Part shown: positions 1 through 7,357 of the stretch, in pieces | Position numbering within the stretch: position 1 is the stretch's first letter | How the letters are laid out: every line of letters starts with the position of its first letter | Virus record (IMG/VR): IMGVR_UViG_3300025326_000221 | Location: 1-22,307 of that record | Source: a virus | DNA: 22,307 nt | Reading direction: 5' to 3' (one strand) | Notes under the pieces: model-generated | Database searches by the model: none | What the model saw: only the letters and a program-made list of their open reading frames with translations | Told to the model about the DNA's origin: nothing | Translations under genes and position numbers: made by a program

Positions 1-527
1 ATCCCTTGGCCCACGCTGGCGCCTGCCCGACCGGGATTGGAAGCGCCGTTCCGCCCCTGGCCGGGATTGGTTTTGTCAGCACCCTGCCCGCCCTTGCTGC
101 CGGTCGCGTTGCCGCCCGCCTCCGAGGTTGGCCCGCCACCAGCCCCGCCCGGTGCGCCGTCCTGCGGTGCCGCTACGGCATGTCCGCCCCCTCCGCCTCC
201 CCCCCCCCCAGCCACCGCCAAAACATCTGCCTCCACCGCTTCCGGGCCAAAAAATACCCCGGTCATGCCGCCACCCCCGCCACCACCTCCGAACTCGGCC
301 CCGCTTGGAGCGCCGTCACCGCCTCGACCAACGACCACGAGGAGCGCCTGCCCATCCGTCACGGCCTCGGAGCAAGCGACGAAACCGCCCGCCCCGCCCT
401 GGCCACCCGGTGCTGCATCCCCGCCAGCACCACCACCCCCACCAGCGCCCCAGACCATGATAGCAGCCGATGTCATGCCCGCAGGCACGGGGAGGAGGTA
501 AGAGCCCGGATCGGAATATGCTGGCAT
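1..527 (-). CDS. Glycine-rich tail-tip/adhesin protein, N-terminal part (runs off the left edge)
   Basis: ATG at 527 follows the baseplate J stop by 9 bases, with an AAGGA Shine-Dalgarno that overlaps that stop. About 175 residues are visible and the frame is still open at base 1. After a short N-terminus (MPAYSDPGSYLLPVPAGMTS) comes an IMVWGAGGGGG segment and then repeated Gly-rich runs (residues about 26-48, 79-88 and 106-113), ending in a Gly/Ala/Asn/Pro-rich tail. This pattern matches the Gly_rich_2 type domain of phage tail proteins and the polyglycine-helix folds of tip adhesins such as that of phage S16; those family links are from memory. Position next to baseplate J fits a tail-fibre, receptor-binding or tip role. 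The gene contains a run of 11 G on its coding strand (bases 199-209), so its frame depends on that count being right. Confidence 0.72.
   Translation of the reverse strand, partial: MPAYSDPGSYLLPVPAGMTSAAIMVWGAGGGGGAGGDAAPGGQGGAGGFVACSEAVTDGQALLVVVGRGGDGAPSGAEFGGGGGGGGMTGVFFGPEAVEADVLAVAGGGGGGGGGHAVAAPQDGAPGGAGGGPTSEAGGNATGSKGGQGADKTNPGQGRNGASNPGRAGASVGQG
199..209 (-). repeat. 11-base homopolymeric G tract inside the Gly-rich adhesin gene
   Basis: The plus strand has 11 consecutive C, so the coding strand has 11 consecutive G encoding glycines within a poly-Gly stretch. With 11 G the frame stays open to the window edge. With 9 G, for example, the frame would shift and stop at a TAG shortly downstream. 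Such tracts are prone to slippage in replication and to sequencing miscounts. Confidence 0.95.
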
Positions 528-536
528 CTATTTTCC

Positions 537-2006
537 TTACAAGTGCGCGTCGATCCTGGAGCTGTCGAATACCGCTACCTCCGCCGCCCCGATGGCGATG
601 TCCGCGCCGGTCAGTGTCGGGGGGTCGAGCGGGGCTGCCGTCGCGTCCGCCGTCACCACCGCGCTGGCGATCCCGGGGATGCCGAAGGTGGGGACGAGGA
701 ACCGCTGGAGCAGGACGTTCTTGCCGACGGGGTGGTTGGCCAGGGCGTACTCCAGCACCGCCGCCTCCACCTGGACCAGGCCGTCGGTGGGGAAGTCCTC
801 CTCGCTGTATAGCGTCAGCTCTAGGTCGAGGTGGATGTACTGCGGGACCGGGCGGGAGAAGTTCACGGTCTGGTTGTCGCCGTTGCTGTCCACTACAACC
901 GCGCTGGTGTTGCCGTAGGTTTGGATGCCGGCGGGCTTGTTTTCCCAGATCGACTGCGCCACGTCCTGATCGGTTCCGCCCTGCACCACCACCTCGAAGG
1001 AGTGCGGCGGGCGGCCTGCGCCGTCGATGACGTCGGTGTTGTTCTCGTAGATGGTGGCGGCGGTAACGTCCTCCACGTCAGCCAGTATGTGCGATAAAAT
1101 AGCGGCGAGCGTGGCCCGGCCCCCGAGGCTCAATACCTGTTTCCGGCGCAGGCGCAACTCGGTGTCCGTCTCCAGGTTTCGGCCCAACTCGCCGTCCTGC
1201 AAATTCGTGATCGCATCGAAGCCCGATACCGGGGTCTCTATTTGGGTGAGCGTCCCGGCCAGGCACGGCACGGGCCCGGCGTCGACGGCCGCGTACTGCT
1301 GCGGCGTCCAGATCTCCAGGAACTCCAGGCGCTCATCGCCGTCTAGTTCCTGCGGGTCCACGTCGAAGGCCAGCGGGGTCTCGCTGTCGTCCACGGTGAT
1401 GGTGAGCGTGCCGTCGAGATGATCCACGGCCGTGACCGGCGCCGCGCTGGCGTTCACGGACGAAGTCAAGCCAGCGGCGATCTCCAGGTTCGTGGCGGAG
1501 GCGTCGCTGGTGAAGTCGGAGTCCACGCCGCCCGCGCTGATCCGGTACAGCGTGGTATTGGCGACCTCGCTGACATTGATCTTGACGCGCAGCGCGGAGG
1601 TGCGGGAGATGGTGGCGTCGGCCTGGGCCTCGAACTCCGAGCCAGTCGGAACCACGGACGCCCGCGTGCCTGCGGGTACGAGTGTTCCCTCGTCGCCCTG
1701 GACCATGGCCAGCACCTCGGTAGCGGTGGCCGGCAGGCGCGTGATGTTCTCCAGGGCGGCGAGGTTGTCGAGCGCGATCCCGGTGGCGCTGTTCGGGTAC
1801 TGGCTGTGGTAGATCGCTTCGAGGGCCTCCCACAGGAGCCCGAGCTGGTGCGCGACCACGCCGTCGATCTGTCCCGCGACGGAGTCTGGAGTGATGGGCG
1901 AGCCCTCGGGGATACCGAGGATCGGGCGCACCTCGGCGTCGATGGCCTCCAGAACATCGCTCTCCAGCATCCGCAGGAACCCGGTGGAACTCAGGCCGAA
2001 GGTCAT
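537..2006 (-). CDS. Baseplate J-like protein (baseplate wedge)
   Basis: 489 residues. The ATG at 2006 overlaps the TGA of the gpW-like gene (ATGA). The N-terminus (GFLRMLESDVLEAIDAEVRP), the LGLLWEALEAIYHSQYPNSATGIALDNLAAL segment, the GTLVPAGTRASVVPTG segment near residue 110 and the later NLETDTELRLRRKQVLSLGG region near 277 are the standard landmarks of Baseplate_J/Mu gp47 family wedge proteins. These wedges join the baseplate hub to the fibres. Residues about 142-216 are an extra module (ANTTLY...GV...FTSDASAT...) that is also present in the sheath protein of this genome. The order gpW, then J, then a fibre-like gene is canonical. Confidence 0.93.
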   Translation of the reverse strand: MTFGLSSTGFLRMLESDVLEAIDAEVRPILGIPEGSPITPDSVAGQIDGVVAHQLGLLWEALEAIYHSQYPNSATGIALDNLAALENITRLPATATEVLAMVQGDEGTLVPAGTRASVVPTGSEFEAQADATISRTSALRVKINVSEVANTTLYRISAGGVDSDFTSDASATNLEIAAGLTSSVNASAAPVTAVDHLDGTLTITVDDSETPLAFDVDPQELDGDERLEFLEIWTPQQYAAVDAGPVPCLAGTLTQIETPVSGFDAITNLQDGELGRNLETDTELRLRRKQVLSLGGRATLAAILSHILADVEDVTAATIYENNTDVIDGAGRPPHSFEVVVQGGTDQDVAQSIWENKPAGIQTYGNTSAVVVDSNGDNQTVNFSRPVPQYIHLDLELTLYSEEDFPTDGLVQVEAAVLEYALANHPVGKNVLLQRFLVPTFGIPGIASAVVTADATAAPLDPPTLTGADIAIGAAEVAVFDSSRIDAHL

Positions 2007-2368
2007 GGTATTGAAACCTCCACGTCGACGCTGCCAAAGGTAGTCTTGACGCGCATGTTAACGGTGAGGATACGGCTGATGCCGATGTAGTCCAGCTCCA
2101 GCGCCTCCAGCTCCTCGACGTCCGGAGTGGTGAGTACTTGCTCCCGGATCAGCGCCTCCACCAGCGCGAGCGGCGGCGGCTTCACGCCCAGCACCTCTTG
2201 GAACCAGGGGAAGCCGAAGTCGAGATCCAGGAACCACTCCCCGAGGAAAAACTGGAGTCGGATCGCTACCTGTTGGCGCACGCGGTCGGCCCCGTCCACG
2301 AGCTGGAAGTCGAAACCATCGACCAGCAGATCGTGAGTAGCGGGGTCGAGCTTGATGTCCTTCGCCAT
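2003..2368 (-). CDS. Baseplate assembly protein W / gp25-like wedge protein
   Basis: 121 residues. The start overlaps the preceding stop as TAATG. The sequence has the usual gp25/GpW pattern: an N-terminal LDPATHDLLVDGFDFQLVDG segment, then VRQQVAIRLQFFLGEWFLDLDFGFPWFQEVLG with its conserved aromatic residues, and a C-terminal beta region ending in VEVSIP. Proteins of this family (T4 gp25, P2 W, DUF2634-like) sit in the inner baseplate and trigger sheath assembly and contraction. The following baseplate J gene begins within its stop codon, as expected for coupled production of wedge partners. No catalytic lysozyme function is implied. Confidence 0.9.
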   Translation of the reverse strand: MAKDIKLDPATHDLLVDGFDFQLVDGADRVRQQVAIRLQFFLGEWFLDLDFGFPWFQEVLGVKPPPLALVEALIREQVLTTPDVEELEALELDYIGISRILTVNMRVKTTFGSVDVEVSIP

Positions 2369-2616
2369 TACGTCACCACCGTGGCGATGGGAGTGGGGTT
2401 AAGGACGCCGCCGGTGGCCGCAACCAGCACGGTACCGGCCTGGATCACGAGGGGATGCGCGTTCAGGTGGTCCACGATGGCCGTAGCCAGCAGGTCGCAA
2501 AAATCCTGCTTCATGGTGCTGGGGTCCTCGTTCTGGATGTCCGACAGCATCTCCGCCTCTGCGGTGTCGAGCGCGGACTTGATGGCGGCGGAGAGGGCGG
2601 GGGCGGAGTAGCTCAT
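2368..2616 (-). CDS. Small baseplate-region protein, unknown
   Basis: 82 residues between the spike and gpW genes, with 4-base or shorter overlaps on both sides (ATGA at its start, TAATG at its end), so it is clearly part of the baseplate operon. The first 55 residues look helical and acidic (SAAIKSALDTAEAEMLSDIQNED); the last part, from VIQAGTVLVAATGG, is small and hydrophobic. It has no cysteine pair, signal peptide or membrane helix. I do not recognise the family. Position suggests a small component of, or chaperone for, the spike or wedge complex, but that is inference. Confidence 0.75.
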   Translation of the reverse strand: MSYSAPALSAAIKSALDTAEAEMLSDIQNEDPSTMKQDFCDLLATAIVDHLNAHPLVIQAGTVLVAATGGVLNPTPIATVVT

Positions 2617-3248
2617 GGGAGGTTTCCCAGCAGGAAATTTACTAGCCGCAGCTTGATCGCGGCGAGGTTTCCGTTCGTGACCTCGCTGAGCTGCTGCGGC
2701 CCGATGGCGGTGGGCACGAAGGAGACGATCAGGGCGTTGAACAACTCGTCGAGAATGTCCAGCAGCTCCTCCTGGGCGTTGCCCAGCGCCACCTTGCCGT
2801 CTGGCTGGAGCTTAAGCGCGGCGGTCTTGAACCGGAGCGTGAGGCTGCCATCTGCGGCGGCCGGGCTCGCGGCGTTGAACGGGTAGAGCCCAGGCAGGAA
2901 TATTCCGTCGGTGAGGTCGAACCGGCGCCGGTCCCCGGGCTCGGCCTCCCCGCCCTTGGCCAGCCAGTTCTCCAGGCTCCGCTCCGCGAACAGCAGCAGG
3001 CCGGTGTCGCCCTTGGCCAGGGGAAAGGTCATGGAGGCGTCGACCGTCCGGGGAAAGATCACCGGCACATTGGACACAACCGGCATGCTCACTTTTAGCC
3101 CGTTCCGGTAAATCCTTTTAATCAAAGGTTTTACCGACACCATAGCGCGGACACGGTCGAACGTCTCCACCCGGCCCGGGATAGCGGTATGGATCTTCGC
3201 CAGCTCGGCCTTGACTCCGCGGCGGATCGCCTCGGGTAGCGTGCTCAC
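2613..3248 (-). CDS. Baseplate spike/puncturing protein (Gp138 N-terminal OB-fold type)
   Basis: 211 residues. The GTG start at 3248 overlaps the hub stop (GTGA). Residues about 20-120 (IPGRVETFDRVRAMVSVKPL, then SNVPVIFPR, then the FPLAKGDTGLLLFAERSLENWL segment, then HDL-like RFDLTDGIFLPGLYP) match the Gp138_N OB-fold seen in central spikes of small myophages and in gpV-like proteins. The C-terminal part (GSLTLRFKTAALKLQPDGKVALGNAQEELLDILDEL) is a short beta repeat followed by a helical tail. The protein lacks an obvious lysozyme domain or a metal-binding HxH apex. Its neighbour upstream is the hub, so a trimeric tail tip is the likely role. Confidence 0.85.
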   Translation of the reverse strand: MSTLPEAIRRGVKAELAKIHTAIPGRVETFDRVRAMVSVKPLIKRIYRNGLKVSMPVVSNVPVIFPRTVDASMTFPLAKGDTGLLLFAERSLENWLAKGGEAEPGDRRRFDLTDGIFLPGLYPFNAASPAAADGSLTLRFKTAALKLQPDGKVALGNAQEELLDILDELFNALIVSFVPTAIGPQQLSEVTNGNLAAIKLRLVNFLLGNLP

Positions 3249-4147
3249 GTCCGCCCCGTCCTATCCAACACCTCGACGGCCGTCTCCCAGGGCTTGCCGT
3301 GGGTGTCCCCACGGTGGGTGAGTCGCAAGACCTTGAACTGCGTCTCCCGCCCGACGGCAGCGCTCTGGACGGCCACTACGCCCCCGGGCTCGACCTTGGG
3401 CTGGAGCAGGGAGGTGATTTTCCACCCCTCCTCCTTGGGCTTTTCCTTGGCGTCCTCCTCCCGCTTGGCCAGGCGCTCCGGGCTCCCGAGCAGGCCGGTG
3501 GCGGGGGAGAGCAGGACCACCTGGGGGGAACCGTCGTCCCCGTCCTCGGTGACGATCTTGACCTCGTTGTTCTGGCTGGATACATTAAGGCCTAGGCGCT
3601 GAGCGAGCTTTTGCAGTGCGTCCTCGGTCCGGCCCTCGAAACTGAACCCTTGGAGGTACTTGCTGTCCCGGAACTTAGACAGGAACTTATCCCGGAACTG
3701 GGAGGCTGGGATACTGGCGCCGAACACCTTGACGGCGGCCCCGTACTGCTTCAAAATATCCTGCATCACTTGTGGTGCGCTGGCATCGGCCCCGTAGGAG
3801 ACGGCGATCCGCTTCTCCCTAGCGAGCCGGGCACCGTCGTTGGCTTCCAGCTTGGTTACAACGTTGGGCGGGACCACGGCATGGGCTACGCTCACGAGGT
3901 CGCCAGCAAATACCAGCTCCGGCCCCGTCTCCTGGCGGTAGCCGGCGAATAGCAGCAGCAGGTCATCCCGGCGGAAGCGGTTGCGGGTATCCGCGGACAG
4001 GTTGTAGATGCTCACCTCGGCGGTATTCTTAGTCCTGTCCGTATCCTTTTTGACCGTGAACTCGATACGAACCCCTTCCACCCGGAACGGCAGGGCCGGG
4101 ATGGCGACGGGGTGAACCTCGATGGCGGCGATCCTATCAAAGAGCAT
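3245..4147 (-). CDS. Baseplate hub protein (gp27/gpD-like)
   Basis: 300 residues. The ATG at 4147 overlaps the end of the plug gene by 11 bases. The N-terminal third (VEGVRIEFTVKKDTDRTKNTAEVSIYNLSADTRNRF, then GPELVFAGDLVSVAHAV) is typical of phage baseplate hub proteins: beta-strand rich with the conserved AEVSIYNLS segment. The middle region (GFSFEGRTEDALQKLAQRLGLNVSSQNNEVKIV) is the second hub barrel. A charged loop of Lys/Glu residues lies around 226-242. The protein should form the trimeric hub that the Gp138-like spike, encoded immediately downstream, caps. Confidence is high because both sequence and gene order agree. Confidence 0.88.
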   Translation of the reverse strand: MLFDRIAAIEVHPVAIPALPFRVEGVRIEFTVKKDTDRTKNTAEVSIYNLSADTRNRFRRDDLLLLFAGYRQETGPELVFAGDLVSVAHAVVPPNVVTKLEANDGARLAREKRIAVSYGADASAPQVMQDILKQYGAAVKVFGASIPASQFRDKFLSKFRDSKYLQGFSFEGRTEDALQKLAQRLGLNVSSQNNEVKIVTEDGDDGSPQVVLLSPATGLLGSPERLAKREEDAKEKPKEEGWKITSLLQPKVEPGGVVAVQSAAVGRETQFKVLRLTHRGDTHGKPWETAVEVLDRTGRT

Positions 4148-4463
4148 CGACCTCGGCCTCCAGGACGTAGACGGGCTCCACGTTCGTGGGGACGTCGTCG
4201 CGCCCGATCACCTTGAGCTGGCCCCGGGGATCGGTGAAGAACACCTCGCCAGGCGGGAGGCCGCGCCCGGGGAACTGGCGGATCAGCTCGTAGTCCGGCA
4301 CGATGCGGATGCCCTCGACCAGGGAGTTGGAATCCAGGTCCCGGAAGTGCATCGTCCAGTGCGCGGCCCGCGTGTTCCAGGCGAAGGCCAGGCGGAACGG
4401 GACGCCATCGAGCGTAACCTCCTCGGTGAAGGCGGGCGCGGTCTGGAAGGGGAGCTGCTGCAT
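4137..4463 (-). CDS. Baseplate plug protein family
   Basis: 108 residues. The pattern matches the small baseplate plug family found beside the hub in Pam3-like myophages: QTAPAFTEEVTLDGVPFRLAFAWNTRAAHW, then MHFRDLDSNSLVEGIRIVPDYEL, then a LPPGEVFFTD segment. The plug closes the tail lumen within the hub in the known structure; here that is inferred from family and position. It begins 6 bases after the Dit-like stop and its end overlaps the hub start, so translation is probably coupled. No membrane segment or catalytic motif is visible. Confidence 0.82.
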   Translation of the reverse strand: MQQLPFQTAPAFTEEVTLDGVPFRLAFAWNTRAAHWTMHFRDLDSNSLVEGIRIVPDYELIRQFPGRGLPPGEVFFTDPRGQLKVIGRDDVPTNVEPVYVLEAEVDAL

Positions 4464-4469
4464 GGTGCC

Positions 4470-5081
4470 TCAGTTGAAGATCCCGAATAGGGCGGAGCGG
4501 AGCCGGGTCTCGGCTTTCGGCGTCGTTGGTGGCGGAGTTTGTTTCCCGGCATCGGCGACGGGTTTGGATCTTTCCTGCGCCACGTTTTTTGATAAGCGTT
4601 CCACCGTCCGAGATTGCACACGCTCCAACTGCCGGAAGCTGGCAGAGAACCGCAGGGCGTCGCCGGTAGCCCGATCCTTCGGGATCGACAGGCGGGTCAT
4701 AACCATCTTGGTGTAAAATTTCCTCGGCGTGGACACGATCATCGTGTCCTTGGCGTTGTAGATCCGCTCCAGCTCGGCGAACGCAAGCTCGACCAGGTTT
4801 AGGCTGGGGCCTATCACGATGCCGCCGGCAGAAGAGCCACGGATCAATTTTGCGGGGATGCCGCCCAAAAACCGGATCGGGTTATTGGTGATCATACCCT
4901 CGATGCTGATCTCCCTCGGCTCGTTGCGGATGTGGTCGGAAATATTACCGCCGGTCTCGACGGGAAATTCCGTCACCTCGGATCGGAAGTCGTGGGACTC
5001 GCGCACGAGTGCATCCAGGATAAGGTTCGGCCCTATTTGCGTGGGCGCGGGGCGCGGGCTGACCAGGTTCTCCAGGGCCAT
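4470..5081 (-). CDS. Dit-like baseplate/distal tail protein
   Basis: 203 residues. The ATG at 5081 overlaps the tape-measure stop as ATGA. The N-terminal 140 residues (LILDALVRESHDFRSEVTEFPVETGGNISDHIRNEPREISIEGMI, followed by a barrel up to LSIPKDRATGDALRFSASFRQLERV) resemble the N-terminal barrel of Dit-like tail proteins, which link the tube to the hub. The last 50 residues are a Lys/Pro/Thr-rich low-complexity tail ending in RSALFGIFN. Position directly after the tape measure and before plug and hub fits. Homology to the Dit family is by pattern only. Confidence 0.78.
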   Translation of the reverse strand: MALENLVSPRPAPTQIGPNLILDALVRESHDFRSEVTEFPVETGGNISDHIRNEPREISIEGMITNNPIRFLGGIPAKLIRGSSAGGIVIGPSLNLVELAFAELERIYNAKDTMIVSTPRKFYTKMVMTRLSIPKDRATGDALRFSASFRQLERVQSRTVERLSKNVAQERSKPVADAGKQTPPPTTPKAETRLRSALFGIFN

Positions 5082-6712
5082 CAGTCAACCTCCGGGTTTT
5101 CCTGGTTGACGTGGTCGAAGCTGCGGCGCAGGCGGTCGTCCACCACCTCGGCCACGGCGCCACGGATGGCGTCCACCTGCTGCTGGGGAGTGCCCGGCGG
5201 CACGGTGACGTAGTTGTTGACGGTGGCCTGCTGGCTGCTGCTGCCGCCAGCAACGGCCGATGGACGCACCAGCGAGGAGGGAACGAACCCACCCGCGAGC
5301 CCGGCCGCGGCGAGGTTGGGTCCGCCGAAGCCTCCGGTGAAGCCACCAGCAACTCCTTGCGTAGCCGTCCCTCCAGGTGTTACCTTCGTTAAAAGCGCCG
5401 CAACAGTAGTAAATCTTCCGCCGGTCAGTGTATTTATTACCCTATCTGCCGTCTTTTCAAGACCTTCCATTACTTTCTCTGCATCCTTTATTGACCTCTT
5501 AAAATCCAGCGCGAACAGCGACTCTATGAAGTCCATGCCGGATCGAAACGTTTCCTTAACCGATGTCCATATTTCCTTTACTCGGATATTGAATTTTTCA
5601 AAACTTCCGAGCCATTGCCCGATCACGGAATCCCCGTCTTTCAACCAAACATATAGATCCTCGATGGCCGCAATTAATAAGAAGATACCGAAGGCAATAA
5701 GAGCAGGCACAAAAAGCATTTTCGCCCATGCTGCTAGAGCAGCGGCCCCGACAGCAATTAGGGATAAGTTAAGGATTGCAAGAGTGGAAATAAGTGCAGC
5801 GAGACCGAACAGCACGAGTTTGATAGTGTTGTTAAATCCTCCCAAATTTTTTATCAGATTAAAGAATACTTTCGCCACCTTCTCCCCGACGGCCAGCAAC
5901 ACGGCCAGGGCTTGGGTCAACCGTTCCACAAACTTGTCCAGCTTCTGTTTAATCACGGCGGAATTGGCCACAAGCCACTTCTGCATCCGCTCAGATATGT
6001 CCCTAACGGTTTTGAAAAGGCGTTGGCCTAGTTCGTTGCGAAGCCCGCCCGCCAACGCTTTCAGATTGAGCAGACTATCGCCCAGGGCGTCCGCTTCCTT
6101 GGCACCGGCATCCGAGAACAGGCCGAACGTGGAGACGGCGGCGGAGGCGGCTTCGAGCCCCGCCGATCCCTGCATCAAGAACCGGCCCATGCGCACGCCC
6201 CCGCGCCCGAACAGATCCATGCTCAGCGAGGCCCGGGCGGCCGGATCCTGGATTTGCTGGAAGCGGTCGGCCACGTCGCGGAGGATAGCGCCCGAGTCGC
6301 GGGTCTTGCCGCTGGCGTCCGTGAGGGTGATCCCGAGCTTCTGGAAGGCCTTGCCGGCCTCGCCCTGGCCCCGGAGGGCGTCGCCAACGTTCCGGGTCAG
6401 GAACCGCATGGAGGTACTGAACTGCTCGTTGCTGACCTCGGCCAGGGCGGCGGCGTGGCGGTATTTCTGGAACTCCTCGACGGTGAGGCCGACCAGCTCG
6501 GCGGTGGCCAGGACCTCCTCGCCAGCGCGCGTGGCCGAGATGGTGACGCCCAGGAGCGCGGCACCGGCCGCCACGGAGGCCCCGACGAGCGCGAGCAGGC
6601 CTACCTTCGCCGTACCCACGGCCCGGTCGAACCGCTTGATCGTGTCCTCGTCGACGTCCCACCCGAGCTTGGTGATCAGCTCCCGAACCGTGATCCCGCC
6701 GCCGTCAGCCAC
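5081..6712 (-). CDS. Tail tape measure protein
   Basis: 543 residues. I chose the GTG at 6712 because AGGAGGT lies five bases upstream. Residues 1-240 are helical and tape-measure-like (GEEVLATAELVGLTVEEFQKYRHAAALAEVS; MDLFGRGGVRMGRFL). Two strongly hydrophobic helices at about 297-325 and 331-353 could enter the host membrane. The Gly-rich stretch 447-475 and the end VNNYVTVPPGTPQQQVDAIRGAVAEVV are typical of tape measure C-termini. At about 1.5 angstrom per residue the tail would be near 80 nm, a short contractile tail. Codons for residues about 212-445 are much AT-richer than the rest, suggesting a mosaic origin. The gene follows the frameshifted chaperone, as usual. Confidence 0.92.
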   Translation of the reverse strand: MADGGGITVRELITKLGWDVDEDTIKRFDRAVGTAKVGLLALVGASVAAGAALLGVTISATRAGEEVLATAELVGLTVEEFQKYRHAAALAEVSNEQFSTSMRFLTRNVGDALRGQGEAGKAFQKLGITLTDASGKTRDSGAILRDVADRFQQIQDPAARASLSMDLFGRGGVRMGRFLMQGSAGLEAASAAVSTFGLFSDAGAKEADALGDSLLNLKALAGGLRNELGQRLFKTVRDISERMQKWLVANSAVIKQKLDKFVERLTQALAVLLAVGEKVAKVFFNLIKNLGGFNNTIKLVLFGLAALISTLAILNLSLIAVGAAALAAWAKMLFVPALIAFGIFLLIAAIEDLYVWLKDGDSVIGQWLGSFEKFNIRVKEIWTSVKETFRSGMDFIESLFALDFKRSIKDAEKVMEGLEKTADRVINTLTGGRFTTVAALLTKVTPGGTATQGVAGGFTGGFGGPNLAAAGLAGGFVPSSLVRPSAVAGGSSSQQATVNNYVTVPPGTPQQQVDAIRGAVAEVVDDRLRRSFDHVNQENPEVD

Positions 6713-7348
6713 CCTTACCTCCTCGGGCCTGGGCCGCCCTGATCGCCGCGGCCTCGGCTTCCGCCCTGAAATCTAACGCAGCGTTGGCGCGGTAGACGTC
6801 GTCCAGGCTCCAGGTGGTTTCGAGTTCGTGCAAGGTCGCCGCTCCCTCCAGGACCACCCGCCAGACCGGCAGCTCGTCCCGCAGCTCCGGGCTCAGGCGC
6901 TGGGCGAGGGAGAGGGCGGCAGCGGAGGCGCGAACCTTTGCAGGATGCTTCCAATGCCGCCCGCTCCGAAAAAATCGGCGAAGTTCACCTCCAGCACGAA
7001 GCCCAGCACCTTGTACAGGAAGGCGAGGTTGCCGAAGTTGGCGTCGAAGGCCTCGTCGGTCTTGACGTCCTTGCCGTCGATCCAGGTGTCCTGGAGCAGC
7101 TCGTGGACGAGCTGGAGGAAGGCCTGGGGGTCCAGGGCGTCGGCGAGCTTCTGCACCGCCGGCCCGATAACCTCCGGCCCGAGCTTGGAGTCCATGCCGG
7201 AACCCTTGGCAGCGCCGGCCGCAGCCCCGAGGGCGGGGCCGAGCAGCTTCACGAGCTTGATCTGGAGGAGGAGCTTGCGGCGCGCCGCGAACTCGATCAC
7301 CTTGACCAGGTGCGCGTCGATGGTTTTTTCTTTGCTCTGGAGGCTCAT
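6705..7348 (-). CDS. Tail assembly chaperone, -1 frameshift fusion product
   Basis: The upstream frame (7348-6893) ends early, while the -1 frame is open through the slippery site to a TGA at 6705-6707, just before the tape measure. A shift at TTTTTTC (6974-6968) would join 127 residues of the first frame to 87 residues of the second, giving about 214 residues. The extension (AQRLSPELRDELPVWRVVLEGAATLHELETTWSLDDVYRANAALDF) is protein-like and has no credible start of its own near its beginning. This matches lambda G/GT, P2 E/E' and many other tail chaperones, where the fusion loads tube subunits on the tape measure. The frame relation was checked from coordinates; the efficiency is unknown. 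Confidence 0.82.
6893..7348 (-). CDS. Tail assembly chaperone, unshifted product
   Basis: 151 residues. The ATG at 7348 is preceded by AAGGGGG. It is mostly helical and neutral (KTIDAHLVKVIEFAARRKLLLQIKLVKLLG; GPEVIGPAVQKLADALDPQAFLQLVHELLQDTWIDGKDV), and ends with a Pro/Ser-rich tail just after the slippery site. Position between tube and tape measure is the fixed location of tail assembly chaperones in tailed phages. The short proline-rich end (PPLPPSPSPSA) is what follows the site without a shift and need not be functional. Family assignment relies on position and the frameshift more than on sequence. Confidence 0.8.
   Translation of the reverse strand: MSLQSKEKTIDAHLVKVIEFAARRKLLLQIKLVKLLGPALGAAAGAAKGSGMDSKLGPEVIGPAVQKLADALDPQAFLQLVHELLQDTWIDGKDVKTDEAFDANFGNLAFLYKVLGFVLEVNFADFFGAGGIGSILQRFAPPLPPSPSPSA
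6968..6974 (-). promoter_or_regulatory. -1 ribosomal frameshift slippery heptamer TTTTTTC
   Basis: On the coding strand the zero-frame codons are GAT TTT TTC, so T TTT TTC has the X XXY YYZ form. A -1 slip re-pairs both tRNAs with UUU and continues with CGG, entering the frame that runs to the tape-measure gene. GC-rich sequence downstream could supply a stimulatory structure, but I did not identify a specific pseudoknot. Confidence 0.78.
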
Positions 7349-7357
7349 GGTGCCCCC

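Noticed and set aside
199-209. C-run as a real frameshift that breaks the adhesin gene
   Set aside because: With 11 G on the coding strand the Gly-rich reading continues without a stop to the window edge, so no break is needed; slippage remains a separate observation.
6-812. Long plus-strand open frames near the left end and throughout the window
   Set aside because: They are antisense to well-identified minus-strand genes, with Ala/Pro/Arg/Gly-rich composition typical of GC shadows, and no recognised domain.
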